Source: Acidiphilium iwatense (GTDB lineage: Bacteria > Pseudomonadota > Alphaproteobacteria > Acetobacterales > Acetobacteraceae). Taken from it: 64,000 nucleotides of DNA. The DNA lies in NCBI RefSeq assembly GCF_021556475.1, contig NZ_JAKGBZ010000005.1:79290-143289 (forward strand). The letters are read 5' to 3'. The number at the start of each line of letters is the position of its first letter. Position 1 is the stretch's first letter. Under the pieces are notes generated by a model that made no database searches, was not told where the DNA came from, and saw nothing but the letters and a program-made list of their open reading frames with translations. The translations under genes and the position numbers were made by a program. This document shows positions 26,873-35,739 of this stretch, in pieces.

Positions 26873-27583
26873 TCAGGAAATTCGCAACAAACCGGGGCCG
26901 TGGGTACTGAGCCAACTGGTCGCGGCGGCGCGATACGGCGTGAGGCGATTGGTCAAGTCCCAGAAGGCGGACCCGTGGTTCAAATAGCGAAGATGCGCGA
27001 CCTCATGAGCGATCACATAATCCTGAACGAAATCCGGGGCCATGATCAATCGCCACGAGAACATCAGCGTGCCATCCGGCGCGCAACTTCCCCAGCGGGA
27101 TGTCGTATCCTTCACCCGGACCCGGCGGGGCCGAACTCCGATCTTCGCGGCCGTCTCGTGGGCACGCTGGGAAAACCGCTCATGGGCGAATTCGCGCAGC
27201 GCATCGCGCACGCGGCGGGCCAGGAACTCCTTCTGCCCGGTGACCCGGATGATCGACGCCGCGATAACCGTCCCGCCACGCATGACAGGATCATGGATGA
27301 TGGTCCGGGGCGTCCCGCAAACCGGGATCATTTCTCCGTCGGCAAGCCGCATCGGCGCGGGCAGTGCGGCGAGCTTGGCCGCCACCCAGTCCTCATACCC
27401 CCGCAGAAGTGCCAGTCCGGCACGTCTCGAGCCGCGCGGCGGGAGAGTGATCACGATTTCGCCACCCTGAGGATCGATTTTCAGGGCGACGCGCCGGGCG
27501 CGCTGGCTGCGCCGCCATCGCACCGAGGCGGCGCGTCCACCAATGATGACCGATTCTTCGTGGAGGTCGAAATTCGGGCTCAT
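26873..27583 (-). CDS. YgjP-like metallopeptidase (DUF45/M48-type)
   Basis: The 236-residue protein carries HEVAHLRYLNH, the zinc-binding HExxH plus third-ligand pattern of YgjP/DUF45 proteins, and the typical TTSRWGSCAPDGTLMFSWRL block before it. The N-terminal half is a beta-rich domain with RRSQRARRVALKI. ATG 27583 is preferred because it overlaps the stop of the upstream YcgN gene (ATGA). The substrate is unknown; family members are predicted zinc proteases. Confidence 0.88.
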   Translation of the reverse strand: MSPNFDLHEESVIIGGRAASVRWRRSQRARRVALKIDPQGGEIVITLPPRGSRRAGLALLRGYEDWVAAKLAALPAPMRLADGEMIPVCGTPRTIIHDPVMRGGTVIAASIIRVTGQKEFLARRVRDALREFAHERFSQRAHETAAKIGVRPRRVRVKDTTSRWGSCAPDGTLMFSWRLIMAPDFVQDYVIAHEVAHLRYLNHGSAFWDLTNRLTPYRAAATSWLSTHGPGLLRIS

Positions 27584-28050
27584 CGAGTTCGCCGCCGGGG
27601 CCAGCGCGAGGGCCATTCCACCACATGGTGCTCCAGCGGCCCCGCGTCGCGTTCGCTCACCGCGCGGCCGGCGATCGAGGCCCCGGCCCGGTGCGTGCTC
27701 CGGCGATCGCCGGTGACGAGGGGATGCCAGTCGGGCAGGTCGCGCCCCTCCGCGATCAGGCGATAGGCGCAGGAGGGCGGCAGCCAGTCGATTTCGGCGA
27801 GGGAACCAGGCGTGAGGGCGACGCAGTCGGGAACCTCACGCCTGCGATTCGGATAGTCGCGGCACCGGCACGATGCCAGGTCGAGCATCCGGCAGGCGAC
27901 ATTGGTGAATTCGAGGCTGCCGGTATCCTCGTCGCGCAATTTGTGCAGGCAGCAGCGCCCGCACCCGTCGCATAAGGACTCCCATTCAGCCTCGTTCATC
28001 TCATCGAGACGCTTCTTTTGCCAGAACGGTGCGTCGACAGATTGCGGCAT
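27580..28050 (-). CDS. YcgN family cysteine-cluster protein
   Basis: The 156-residue protein has the CDGCGRCCLHKL motif, further cysteines (VACRMLD, CRCRDYPNRR), and the SLAEIDWLPPSCAYRLI block of the UPF0260/YcgN family, proposed to bind Zn or Fe. The function is unknown. The gene is coupled to the YgjP-like peptidase gene by a 4-base overlap, which suggests joint expression. Confidence 0.9.
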   Translation of the reverse strand: MPQSVDAPFWQKKRLDEMNEAEWESLCDGCGRCCLHKLRDEDTGSLEFTNVACRMLDLASCRCRDYPNRRREVPDCVALTPGSLAEIDWLPPSCAYRLIAEGRDLPDWHPLVTGDRRSTHRAGASIAGRAVSERDAGPLEHHVVEWPSRWPRRRTR

Positions 28051-28088
28051 GAACGCAATCTATCGCGCCGGTTCAAGCTCGCAAAGAA

Positions 28089-28817
28089 CTATCCGCCAAA
28101 TTTGGCCAGCATCGCCCGCAACGGATTCGCACCTGCATTATTGACAGACATGTTTACAACAATTTGCCTGGGGTCGATGAGCTGGCCATAATATTGCTGA
28201 TCCAGCGCTGCATCGTTCGAGAACACTGATCCGGACAACGAAATGCCGCCATAAAGCCCGCGCGCCTTGGAAAAGGTGACAATATCCGCGCCCAGCGCGG
28301 TGCCGGTCGAACCGCCGACGCCCGCACCGATCGTCGCCACCGAAATTCCCGCATCGGCGCCAACCTTGAACTGGCTGTTCAGGAAGGCGTTGAGCGCGGT
28401 ATCGTTCATCAGCAACATCACGACCTCGGCGTCCTGCACGCCGATCTGCAGTCCGAAGCTGCCGCTGCCCATGCTGTAGAAGGCCGGGTCGGACCACGAA
28501 CCGCTGGCCGCGCGGGATACCAGGACGCAATCGCCGCCTTCGCCGCCGATGAAGAAGCCGGCCTTAAAGATCCGTGGGCAGACCACGACCGCCTTGGCCC
28601 GGCGAAGGAATTGCGTGGCTTGGTTGGCCTGGGCCGAGCCGTTGCCAAGCATGGTCTCGACGGTCAGGGTGGAGCGATCCACCAATTCCTGGGCGCCGTT
28701 CGAACTATTGCCATTGTTGGCGCACGCCGCCAACGGAGCCGCAAGCAAAATGGCGGCGATGCCCAGATTCCTGATTTTCAATGCCGAATGATTCCTTCGC
28801 CCATTCTTTTCAGCCAT
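28089..28817 (-). CDS. SYLF/Ysc84 domain lipoprotein
   Basis: The 242-residue protein has a lipoprotein signal (AAILLAAPLAAC) and a SYLF domain with RRAKAVVVCPRIFKAGFF, YSMGSGSFGLQIG and ATIGAGVGGSTG. SYLF domains bind phosphoinositide-type lipids in eukaryotes; bacterial members are anchored envelope proteins of unclear role. ATG 28817 is chosen for the GGAGG six bases upstream; an earlier in-frame ATG lacks this. Confidence 0.87.
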   Translation of the reverse strand: MAEKNGRRNHSALKIRNLGIAAILLAAPLAACANNGNSSNGAQELVDRSTLTVETMLGNGSAQANQATQFLRRAKAVVVCPRIFKAGFFIGGEGGDCVLVSRAASGSWSDPAFYSMGSGSFGLQIGVQDAEVVMLLMNDTALNAFLNSQFKVGADAGISVATIGAGVGGSTGTALGADIVTFSKARGLYGGISLSGSVFSNDAALDQQYYGQLIDPRQIVVNMSVNNAGANPLRAMLAKFGG

Positions 28818-28873
28818 CGAGAACCTCCGCTTTGTTGCTTGCACAATTTATTTGGTCCATGAATTCAATTGAT

Positions 28874-29500
28874 TCAAATGGATATTTGTTCATTCAGCGA
28901 CACGAATCGCCAGGCGTGACGGTGGCGCTCGATCCGGGTGATCGACAGATTATCCACTGCCAGGCTGAGCGCCTGGTGTGCGCTCAAATCGAGCGCATGG
29001 GCAATCGCTGCGCGAATCGCTCCGCCATGGGAAATCGCAATGATGTTCCGTCCGGCGTGAACCTTGGCCAGACGTTCCAGGGCATCGCCGACCCGATCGC
29101 GCATGGCGGCGAATGTTTCGCCGTCCGGTGGTTCTTCGTCGCCGCCCACCGGCCAGAACGGATGCTGGCTCGGCCGATTGACGAAATCGCGCATCGGCAG
29201 TCCCTGCCACGCGCCGAAATCCTGCTCGATCAGTGCCGGTTCGACATCGGTGCTGATCGCGCCGTATCCGGCCTCCATGATGGAATCGGCGGTCAGGCGC
29301 GTGCGCGAGAGCGGCGTGACCAGCCAGACGGCATCGCGCGGCAACCGGGCTGCGATCGCAGCATAACGCGGTGCGTCGGCTGCCCTGGTCGCGGCACAAA
29401 GCGGCACGTCCAGCGTGCCGTAGAGGATCGAGAGGGATTCAGGAGCAACTAAGGCGTGGCGGATGAGCCAGAACCGCGTCGTCGTATCGGGATCGTACAT
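28874..29500 (-). CDS. Histidine phosphatase family protein
   Basis: The 208-residue protein has the phosphoglycerate-mutase-like fold: RHALVAPE with the catalytic His, TPLSRTRLTAD, LIEQDFGAWQGL, and AISHGGAIRAAI with the second His. The RHA form in place of RHG is tolerated in the family. It could be a CobC-type or a broad phosphatase. It is co-directional with the ABC-2 permease gene upstream (15-bp gap). Confidence 0.88.
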   Translation of the reverse strand: MYDPDTTTRFWLIRHALVAPESLSILYGTLDVPLCAATRAADAPRYAAIAARLPRDAVWLVTPLSRTRLTADSIMEAGYGAISTDVEPALIEQDFGAWQGLPMRDFVNRPSQHPFWPVGGDEEPPDGETFAAMRDRVGDALERLAKVHAGRNIIAISHGGAIRAAIAHALDLSAHQALSLAVDNLSITRIERHRHAWRFVSLNEQISI

Positions 29501-29515
29501 GGATTACAGAAATCC

Positions 29516-30319
29516 CTATTCGCCGATGGAAATCAATGCGCCGTTGACCCGCGCGGCGCGGAACTGCGCTGCAAAAACCAGGGTCGCTCCGACCATCCAG
29601 ATGAGGTTGAGGCAAAAGGCAGCCGCGAGCTGCGGCCAGTTCATGGCGTTATGGTATAAAACCGAGCGCATTCCGCCAAATATATGTGATGCAGGCAATA
29701 TCTGGGCGACTGGCCGCAGCCAGACCGGAAGCACCGAAACGGGGTAGAACACGCAGGCAATCGGCGTGACGCCGAAAGCCAGCGTCCATGCCAGGGCCTC
29801 CGCCGAAGCGCCATAGCGGAACAGCAGGGCGATGACGCCCAGCGACATCCACCATCCCATCAGTAAAAGATTGAGAAAAAATAGCAGTAGAGCGGGGCCG
29901 AGCGCGAACAGGTTGAAGGCATAGAGCAGAAAGGCGATCGCGGTCGCCGGCGCAAGGCCGATCACCGTGCGCATGACCGAGACCCCCAACAGGGCAAAGA
30001 TCAGCTCCCGTGGGCGCAGCGGGCTGACGAACACGTGACCGAGATTGCGCGACCAGATTTCCTCCAGGAACGAAATCGTGACCCCCATCTGCGCGCGCAG
30101 TGCAACTTCCCAGAGCAGCACGCCGCCGATCAGCGCGCCTCCCGCCTTCACCGGCATGCTGGTCTGGCCATGGATCACGAATTGCGCGGTAAAGCCCCAG
30201 ATCAGCAATTCCAGGGTCGGCCAATAGGCGAGTTCCAGCAGCCGTGGCCAGGATCGGCGATACAGGCAGAGATGCCGGTATATCAGCCCCCAGACCCGGC
30301 GGAGTCCGGGCGCGCTCAC
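29516..30319 (-). CDS. ABC-2 type transporter permease
   Basis: The 267-residue membrane protein has about six hydrophobic segments and an ABC-2/DrrB-like layout. The PLRPRELIFALLG and ASHIFGGMRSVLYH regions are typical. GTG 30319 overlaps the ATPase stop (GTGA), which shows tight coupling. The substrate is unknown. As its ATPase partner gene is frameshifted, the exporter may be inactive unless the frameshift is a sequencing error. Confidence 0.85.
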   Translation of the reverse strand: MSAPGLRRVWGLIYRHLCLYRRSWPRLLELAYWPTLELLIWGFTAQFVIHGQTSMPVKAGGALIGGVLLWEVALRAQMGVTISFLEEIWSRNLGHVFVSPLRPRELIFALLGVSVMRTVIGLAPATAIAFLLYAFNLFALGPALLLFFLNLLLMGWWMSLGVIALLFRYGASAEALAWTLAFGVTPIACVFYPVSVLPVWLRPVAQILPASHIFGGMRSVLYHNAMNWPQLAAAFCLNLIWMVGATLVFAAQFRAARVNGALISIGE

Positions 30320-31048
30320 GCCGCTTTCCCGGCACGGGCGATGGCGAGAAACACCTGTTCCAGATCGTCCCGTCCATAGCGGGCGATCAACGCATCCGGC
30401 GCGCCGCGATCGACGATTTTTCCCTGCTTCATCATCAGCACGTCCGAACACAGTCGTTCGACCTCGGCCATGTTGTGCGAGGCGAGCAGGATCGCCGCGC
30501 CGCTTTCCGCGCGATAGGCTTCGAGCCGGCCGCGCACGTAATCCGCGGTATCGGGATCGAGGCTTGCGGTTGGTTCGTCAAGCAGCAGAAGCTCGGGCCG
30601 GTTGATGAGTGCCTTGGCCAGGGCGACACGGGTTTTCTGGCCGGCCGAAAGGGCACCAGCGCGGCGCTTGAGCAGGGTTTCGAGATCGAACTCATGCGCG
30701 AGTTCGGCGATCCGGTGCCTGAGCTTCGGCACATTATAGAGATGACCGTAAACGGCGAGGTTTTCCGCAACCGTCAGGCGCATCGGCAGCGCCACATAGG
30801 GCGACGAATAGTTCATGCGCGCCAGCGCCGCGAACCGATCGCGCGCCATGTCGTGCCCAAGCGCTTCGATATCTACCGGAATCGGGCACCAAAATGCCGA
30901 GAAGCATGGAAATCGTGGTGGTTTTGCCGGCGCCGTTGCCGCCCAGCAGACCCACGGTCGCCCCGCGCGGAACCGTGAAGCCGATTCCGTCCACCGCCGT
31001 GACCGTTCCGAACCGCTTGGTTAATCGCTCGACCTTGATGGCACTCAT
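30316..31048 (-). pseudogene. ABC transporter ATP-binding protein, frameshifted
   Basis: Two overlapping frames together form one ATPase. The first, from ATG 31048, has VERLTKRFGTVTAVDG and Walker A GGNGAGKTTT and is in homologous sequence up to LVPDSG. The second frame has homologous sequence from VDIEALGHDMARDRF, then the signature LSAGQKTR, Walker B LLLLDEPTASLD and the H-loop ASHNMAEVE. The frames change near 30876-30880, where about two bases seem to be missing. The second frame's own ATG (30849) would give a protein without Walker A. It could be a true pseudogene, programmed shifting or a sequencing error; the rest is well conserved, which favours a recent event or an error. Confidence 0.8.
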
Positions 31049-31139
31049 GGCTTGCGCATAGCTTCCTGTGCGCCTTATGCCAATCTGACCCGTGAGGCAG
31101 CGCTTGTCCGCGAGGTGCGCGCTGTGGCAAGTCTTTCCG

Positions 31140-34100
31140 ATGACCCAGACGGATAATGCTCGATCGGTGATGGTAGAATCAGGGACTCTGGCCGACCGGA
31201 CCGCGCTGGTCCAGCTTGATCGTGACTTCGTGAAACGGCTGGAAATCGCCGATCCTTCGCTTCACGCCGCGCTGATGAGCGCGCGGGCCATTCCCGACCA
31301 CCTCGAACGCAAGGCCGAGGCGGAACTGGTCATTGCGCTCGCGCCGCACCTTGAAGCCATGCTGGGCGAAATGTTCGGCATCGAGGACGAAATCGCGACG
31401 ATCCGGGCGGTCACGGAGGCACGCGCGCCGGTTCATACGGTCAAGCGCAATTTCGTCCAGCGTCAGGCGGTGAAGTCCTATCCCGATCCCGCCGGGTTCG
31501 ACGGTCCCGGCTTGCAGGCGGCGCTACAGGCTCACGGAATCACGCCATTTACCGAAACCAATTTCGCCAGGGCCGTGCTCGATTGGGAAGCGGCGGGCGA
31601 TGCCGACGCGCTCGATCTCGCCAGGCGCTATGCCGCATGGGCGACTCTGACCGGGGATGGGCGTGCCGCCCACGCGGATGACGTGCTGTTCCGCACCCCG
31701 CATCGGATCGATCCGGCGCATCTGGTGCCAGTCGAAACAATCGAGCGGGACGGGGTGACCATGCTTCGCCTGCCCGAAGCCGGATGGCGCGCACGCGACG
31801 GATTCACCCTCACCGACGCCGGCATGACCACCGCGCAGGCGCTCGATCAGATGAATTACTGCATCTGGTGCCATGCCCAGGGCAAGGATAGCTGCTCGCA
31901 GGGGCTGAAGGATCGCAAGACCGGCGCATTCCAGTCCTCGCCGTTCGGCGTTTCGCTCGCCGGCTGCCCGCTGGAAGAGCGGATCAGCGAAATGCACCAG
32001 TTGCGTGCCGAAGGCATGCTGCTCGGCGCCTTCGCGACCATCATCATCGACAATCCGATGGTCGCGGCCACCGGTCACCGGATTTGCAACGACTGCATGA
32101 AGGCGTGCATCTATCAGAAACAGGAACCGGTCGATATCCCGCAGGCCGAAAGCAACATTCTGCGCGATGTGCTGGCTTTGTCCTGGGGTTTCGAGATCTA
32201 CGCGCTGCTGACCCGGTGGAATCCGCTCGATATTCGTCGGCCGGTCGAGAAACCCGACACCGGCCGCTCGGCCCTGATCGTCGGACTCGGGCCGGCCGGA
32301 TTTACCCTCGCGCATCATCTGCTCAACGACGGCCATCGCGTCGTCGCGGTAGATGGTCTGAAGATTGAGCCTCTGCCGTTCGATCCGGCAACGCCGATCC
32401 GCGATGCCGCCACGCTGTTCGAAAACCTGGACGACCGGGTGATGGCCGGATTCGGCGGCGTGGCGGAATACGGCATCACCGTGCGCTGGGACAAGAACTA
32501 CCTGAAACTGATCCGCATCCTGTTGGAACGCCGCCAGCGTTTCGCCGCGTTCGGCGGCGTGCGGTTCGGCGGCGGCGGCACGCTGTCGCTCGACGATGCC
32601 TGGGCGATGGGCTTCGACCACATCGCGTTGAGCATGGGCGCCGGTCGACCGACCGTGCTCGACATTCCGAATGGCCTGGCGCGCGGCGTGCGCCAGGCAT
32701 CCGACTTCCTGATGGCGCTGCAACTGACCGGGGCCGCGAAACCCTCCTCGATCGCCAATCTGCAATTGCGCCTGCCGGTCGTCGTGGTGGGCGGCGGCCT
32801 CACGGCAATCGATACAGCGACCGAAAGCCTCGCCTATTACGTCCGTCAGGTCGAGAAATTCGCGCTGCGGTACCGAATCCTCGCCGCCGAACGCGGTGCG
32901 GAACGCGTGCGCGCCGGCTGGTCCGCCGAGGATACCGAAATCGCCGAGGAATTCCTCGCACACGCCGACGCGCTGGCCGAAGAGCGTGCTGCGGCGGAAC
33001 GCGAGGGCCGCGCGCCGCGTTTCGCGCCGATGCTCGACGGTTGGGGCGGTGCGACCATCGCCTATCGCCGCCGGTTGACCGATGCGCCGAGCTACACGCT
33101 CAACCACGAGGAAGTCGCGAAGGCGATGGAAGAGGGTGTGCGGTTCGCCGAAGGGCTGGCGCCGGTTGCCGTCGAGACCGACGATTTCGGCCACGCCACG
33201 GGATTGCGGCTGCGCGGGGCGGCGGGCGAAACCGTGCTGCCGGCACGCGCCATCCTGGTCGCGGCCGGCACCCAGCCCAACACGGTGCTCGCGCGCGAGG
33301 ACGGCCGGATCAAGCTGGAAGGGCGTTATTTCCAGGCGATCGATGCGGCGGGCAATCCGGTGATTCCCGAACGCGCCGCGGCCAAGCCACATGAGACGCA
33401 TGTGCTGATCCATCGCGCGCCGGATGGCCGGATGATCAGTTTTTTCGGCGATCTTCACCCGTCGTTTTTCGGCAATGTCGTGCGGGCGATGGGCAGTGCC
33501 AAGCGCGGCTACCCGATCGTCTCGGCGCTGATGAACGCACGGGCTCCCGCTACCGACGAGGATATTCTTGCCGTCGCGCGCGATGGGTTGCGGGCCACGG
33601 TCCATGCGGTGAACCGCCTGACCCCGATGATCGTCGAAGTCGTCGTGCGCGCGCCGGCGGCTTCTCGCGCGTTCCGGCCCGGCCAGTTCTTCCGGTTGCA
33701 GAATTTCGAAACCCTTGCTCCCACGCTGGACGAACCGGGTCTCCGTACCGTTCTGGCGATGGAAGGCTTGGCGATGACCGGCGCCGGCGCCGATCCCGCC
33801 GCCGGACTCGTCTCGATCATCGCGTTGGAAATGGGCGGATCGTCCGATCTCTGTGCGCAGCTCAGTCCGGGCGAACCCGTCGTGCTGATGGGACCGACCG
33901 GAACGCCCACCGAGATCCTGCCGGATTCCACTGTCGCCCTGGTGGGCGGCGGGCTCGGCAATGCGGTGCTGTTTTCGATCGGCGCTGCCTTGCGCGCAGC
34001 CGGATCGCGCGTGCTGTATTTCGCCGGCTACAAGAAACTTGCCGATCGCTATCGGGTCGAGGAGATCGAGCGTGCGGCCGATACGATCGTCTGGTGCTGC

Positions 34101-34586
34101 GACGAGGCACCGGGATTTATTCCAAACCGGAAGCAGGATCGCGCTTTCGTCGGCAACATCGTTCAGGCGATGGTCGCATACGGAAGCGACGCCCTCGGCG
34201 AGCAGGGTGTTCCACTCGCCGACTGCCACCATGTCATCGCGATCGGCTCGGACCGGATGATGCAAGCCGTCGGTGCGGCCCGGCACGGGATTCTGGCACC
34301 CTACCTCGCGCCGCATCATTCGGCGATCGGTTCGATCAACTCGCCGATGCAGTGCATGATGAAGGAAGTCTGCGCCCAGTGCCTGCAACTCCAGGCCGAT
34401 CCGGTCACCGGCGCGCGCCGCGTCGTATTTTCCTGCTTCAATCAGGATCAGGCGCTGGATTCGGTCGATTTCGGCGTTCTCGCCGACCGGCTCGGGCAAA
34501 ATCGGCTTGCGGAAAAACTCACCGCCCAGTGGATCGACCGCGCATTGCGCCGCCTTCAGGCGAGACCGGCCATCGCCGCCGAGTAG
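31140..34586 (+). CDS. Large Fe-S flavoprotein: GltD-like plus PyrK/FNR-like fusion oxidoreductase
   Basis: The protein has 1148 residues. Residues about 1-230 are helical and unassigned. Cys clusters at about 239-252 (CIWCHAQGKDSC) and about 313-321 (ICNDCMKAC) resemble the N-terminal Fe-S region of GltD-type subunits. Two dinucleotide sites follow: VGLGPAGF near 378 and VVVGGGLTAID near 546. From about 830 an FNR/PyrK-like module has FRPGQFFRLQN and VGGGLGNAVL near 932. CMMKEVCAQC near 1072-1081 matches the PyrK-type [2Fe-2S] cysteine loop. It looks like a self-contained electron-transfer chain. The substrate is unknown. It is divergent from the ABC-2 genes. The ribosome site before ATG 31140 is weak, so the start is provisional. 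Confidence 0.82.
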   Translation: MTQTDNARSVMVESGTLADRTALVQLDRDFVKRLEIADPSLHAALMSARAIPDHLERKAEAELVIALAPHLEAMLGEMFGIEDEIATIRAVTEARAPVHTVKRNFVQRQAVKSYPDPAGFDGPGLQAALQAHGITPFTETNFARAVLDWEAAGDADALDLARRYAAWATLTGDGRAAHADDVLFRTPHRIDPAHLVPVETIERDGVTMLRLPEAGWRARDGFTLTDAGMTTAQALDQMNYCIWCHAQGKDSCSQGLKDRKTGAFQSSPFGVSLAGCPLEERISEMHQLRAEGMLLGAFATIIIDNPMVAATGHRICNDCMKACIYQKQEPVDIPQAESNILRDVLALSWGFEIYALLTRWNPLDIRRPVEKPDTGRSALIVGLGPAGFTLAHHLLNDGHRVVAVDGLKIEPLPFDPATPIRDAATLFENLDDRVMAGFGGVAEYGITVRWDKNYLKLIRILLERRQRFAAFGGVRFGGGGTLSLDDAWAMGFDHIALSMGAGRPTVLDIPNGLARGVRQASDFLMALQLTGAAKPSSIANLQLRLPVVVVGGGLTAIDTATESLAYYVRQVEKFALRYRILAAERGAERVRAGWSAEDTEIAEEFLAHADALAEERAAAEREGRAPRFAPMLDGWGGATIAYRRRLTDAPSYTLNHEEVAKAMEEGVRFAEGLAPVAVETDDFGHATGLRLRGAAGETVLPARAILVAAGTQPNTVLAREDGRIKLEGRYFQAIDAAGNPVIPERAAAKPHETHVLIHRAPDGRMISFFGDLHPSFFGNVVRAMGSAKRGYPIVSALMNARAPATDEDILAVARDGLRATVHAVNRLTPMIVEVVVRAPAASRAFRPGQFFRLQNFETLAPTLDEPGLRTVLAMEGLAMTGAGADPAAGLVSIIALEMGGSSDLCAQLSPGEPVVLMGPTGTPTEILPDSTVALVGGGLGNAVLFSIGAALRAAGSRVLYFAGYKKLADRYRVEEIERAADTIVWCCDEAPGFIPNRKQDRAFVGNIVQAMVAYGSDALGEQGVPLADCHHVIAIGSDRMMQAVGAARHGILAPYLAPHHSAIGSINSPMQCMMKEVCAQCLQLQADPVTGARRVVFSCFNQDQALDSVDFGVLADRLGQNRLAEKLTAQWIDRALRRLQARPAIAAE

Positions 34587-34609
34587 GCGCAAGATGGCCG
34601 AGGTGCCTG

Positions 34610-35728
34610 TTAAGCCGCAAGCCGCCGCAAATGATGATCCGCGTCGCCGAATTGCAGGTCGATCATGGTCAACCGCTTGAACAAATGCCCCGCCTTGTAT
34701 TCCATGGTCATGCCGATGCCGCCATGGAGCTGGATCGCCTGCTGGCCGACGAAACGCGCGGCTTTGCCGATGGCGGATTTCGCCATCGCCATGGCTTCGC
34801 CACGTTCTTTCGCATCATCGCTCGCCGCCGACAACGCCGCGAAAATCGCCATGCTGCGCGCCTGTTCGGCGGCGACATACATATCCACCGCACGGTGCTG
34901 CAACGCCTGAAACACCGAAATCGCCACGCCGAACTGCTTGCGGGTTTTCATGTAATCGACGGTCATCGCGATCAGCGCTTCCATCACTCCCACCGCCTCG
35001 GCACAAACGGCGGCGATCGCCTCATCCGCCGCGCGTTCCAGTACCGGGAGATTGCCCACCCGCCTTGAGGCCGGTACCCGCACATTGGCAAGCGACACTT
35101 CCGCGCCGTGCAGCCCATCCTGCATCGCATAGCCGCGCCGCGACACCCCTTCCGCCTTGGCGTCGACCAGAAACAGCGCGATACCGTCACGGTCCCGCCG
35201 TGCGCCCGACATCCGCGCACTGACGATCAGATAATCCGCCGAATTCCCGCCGATCACCACGGTCTTATCGCCTTCGATCACGTAACCGTCGCCGTCGCGC
35301 CGCGCGGTGGTGGTGACATCGTTCAGATCATAGCGTGATTGCCGCTCGGTATGTGCAACCGCGATTATCGCCTCGCCGGCGGCGATTTTCGGAATGATCT
35401 CATCCTTGACCGCATCGGAAGCGCCATGGCGCAGAATTGCCCCGGCAAACACCACGCTCGGCAGATAGGGCTCCAGCGCAAGGTTTTTGCCGATTTCCTC
35501 CATGACAATCATGGTCTCGACCGGCCCGCCGCCAAACCCGCCGTGTTTTTCGTCGAACGGCAGCGCCAGCAATCCCACCTCGGCATATTCCGTCCAGATC
35601 GCGCGGTCGAATCCATCGGGCTGCTTCGCGTAGCCGTTGCGCTTCTCGAAATCGCCGTAGCGATTGGCGAAAAGTTTTGCAACGCTGTCGCGCAGCAGGC
35701 GCTGTTCGTCGGTGAAATCGAAATCCAT
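34610..35728 (-). CDS. Acyl-CoA dehydrogenase (second copy)
   Basis: The 372-residue flavoprotein has the ACAD N-terminal domain (DFTDEQRLLRDSVAKLF), a mid-domain beta barrel, and C-terminal HQLFGV-like sequence (TRKQFGVAISVFQALQHR) with QLHGGIGMTMEY. It is shorter than a typical ACAD and of the kind often found as one of two adjacent ACADs that can form a heteromeric pair. It lies 11 bp after the first ACAD in the beta-oxidation operon. It catalyses or assists the first dehydrogenation of an acyl-CoA. Confidence 0.92.
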   Translation of the reverse strand: MDFDFTDEQRLLRDSVAKLFANRYGDFEKRNGYAKQPDGFDRAIWTEYAEVGLLALPFDEKHGGFGGGPVETMIVMEEIGKNLALEPYLPSVVFAGAILRHGASDAVKDEIIPKIAAGEAIIAVAHTERQSRYDLNDVTTTARRDGDGYVIEGDKTVVIGGNSADYLIVSARMSGARRDRDGIALFLVDAKAEGVSRRGYAMQDGLHGAEVSLANVRVPASRRVGNLPVLERAADEAIAAVCAEAVGVMEALIAMTVDYMKTRKQFGVAISVFQALQHRAVDMYVAAEQARSMAIFAALSAASDDAKERGEAMAMAKSAIGKAARFVGQQAIQLHGGIGMTMEYKAGHLFKRLTMIDLQFGDADHHLRRLAA

Positions 35729-35739
35729 TTTCTAGCTCC

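Noticed and set aside
31524..34592. 1022-codon open frame antisense to the large flavoprotein gene
   Set aside because: It is a mirror of the high-GC codon pattern of the sense gene. Its sequence is rich in His, Asp, Arg and Gln runs, has no recognisable domain, and the sense strand encodes clear motifs.
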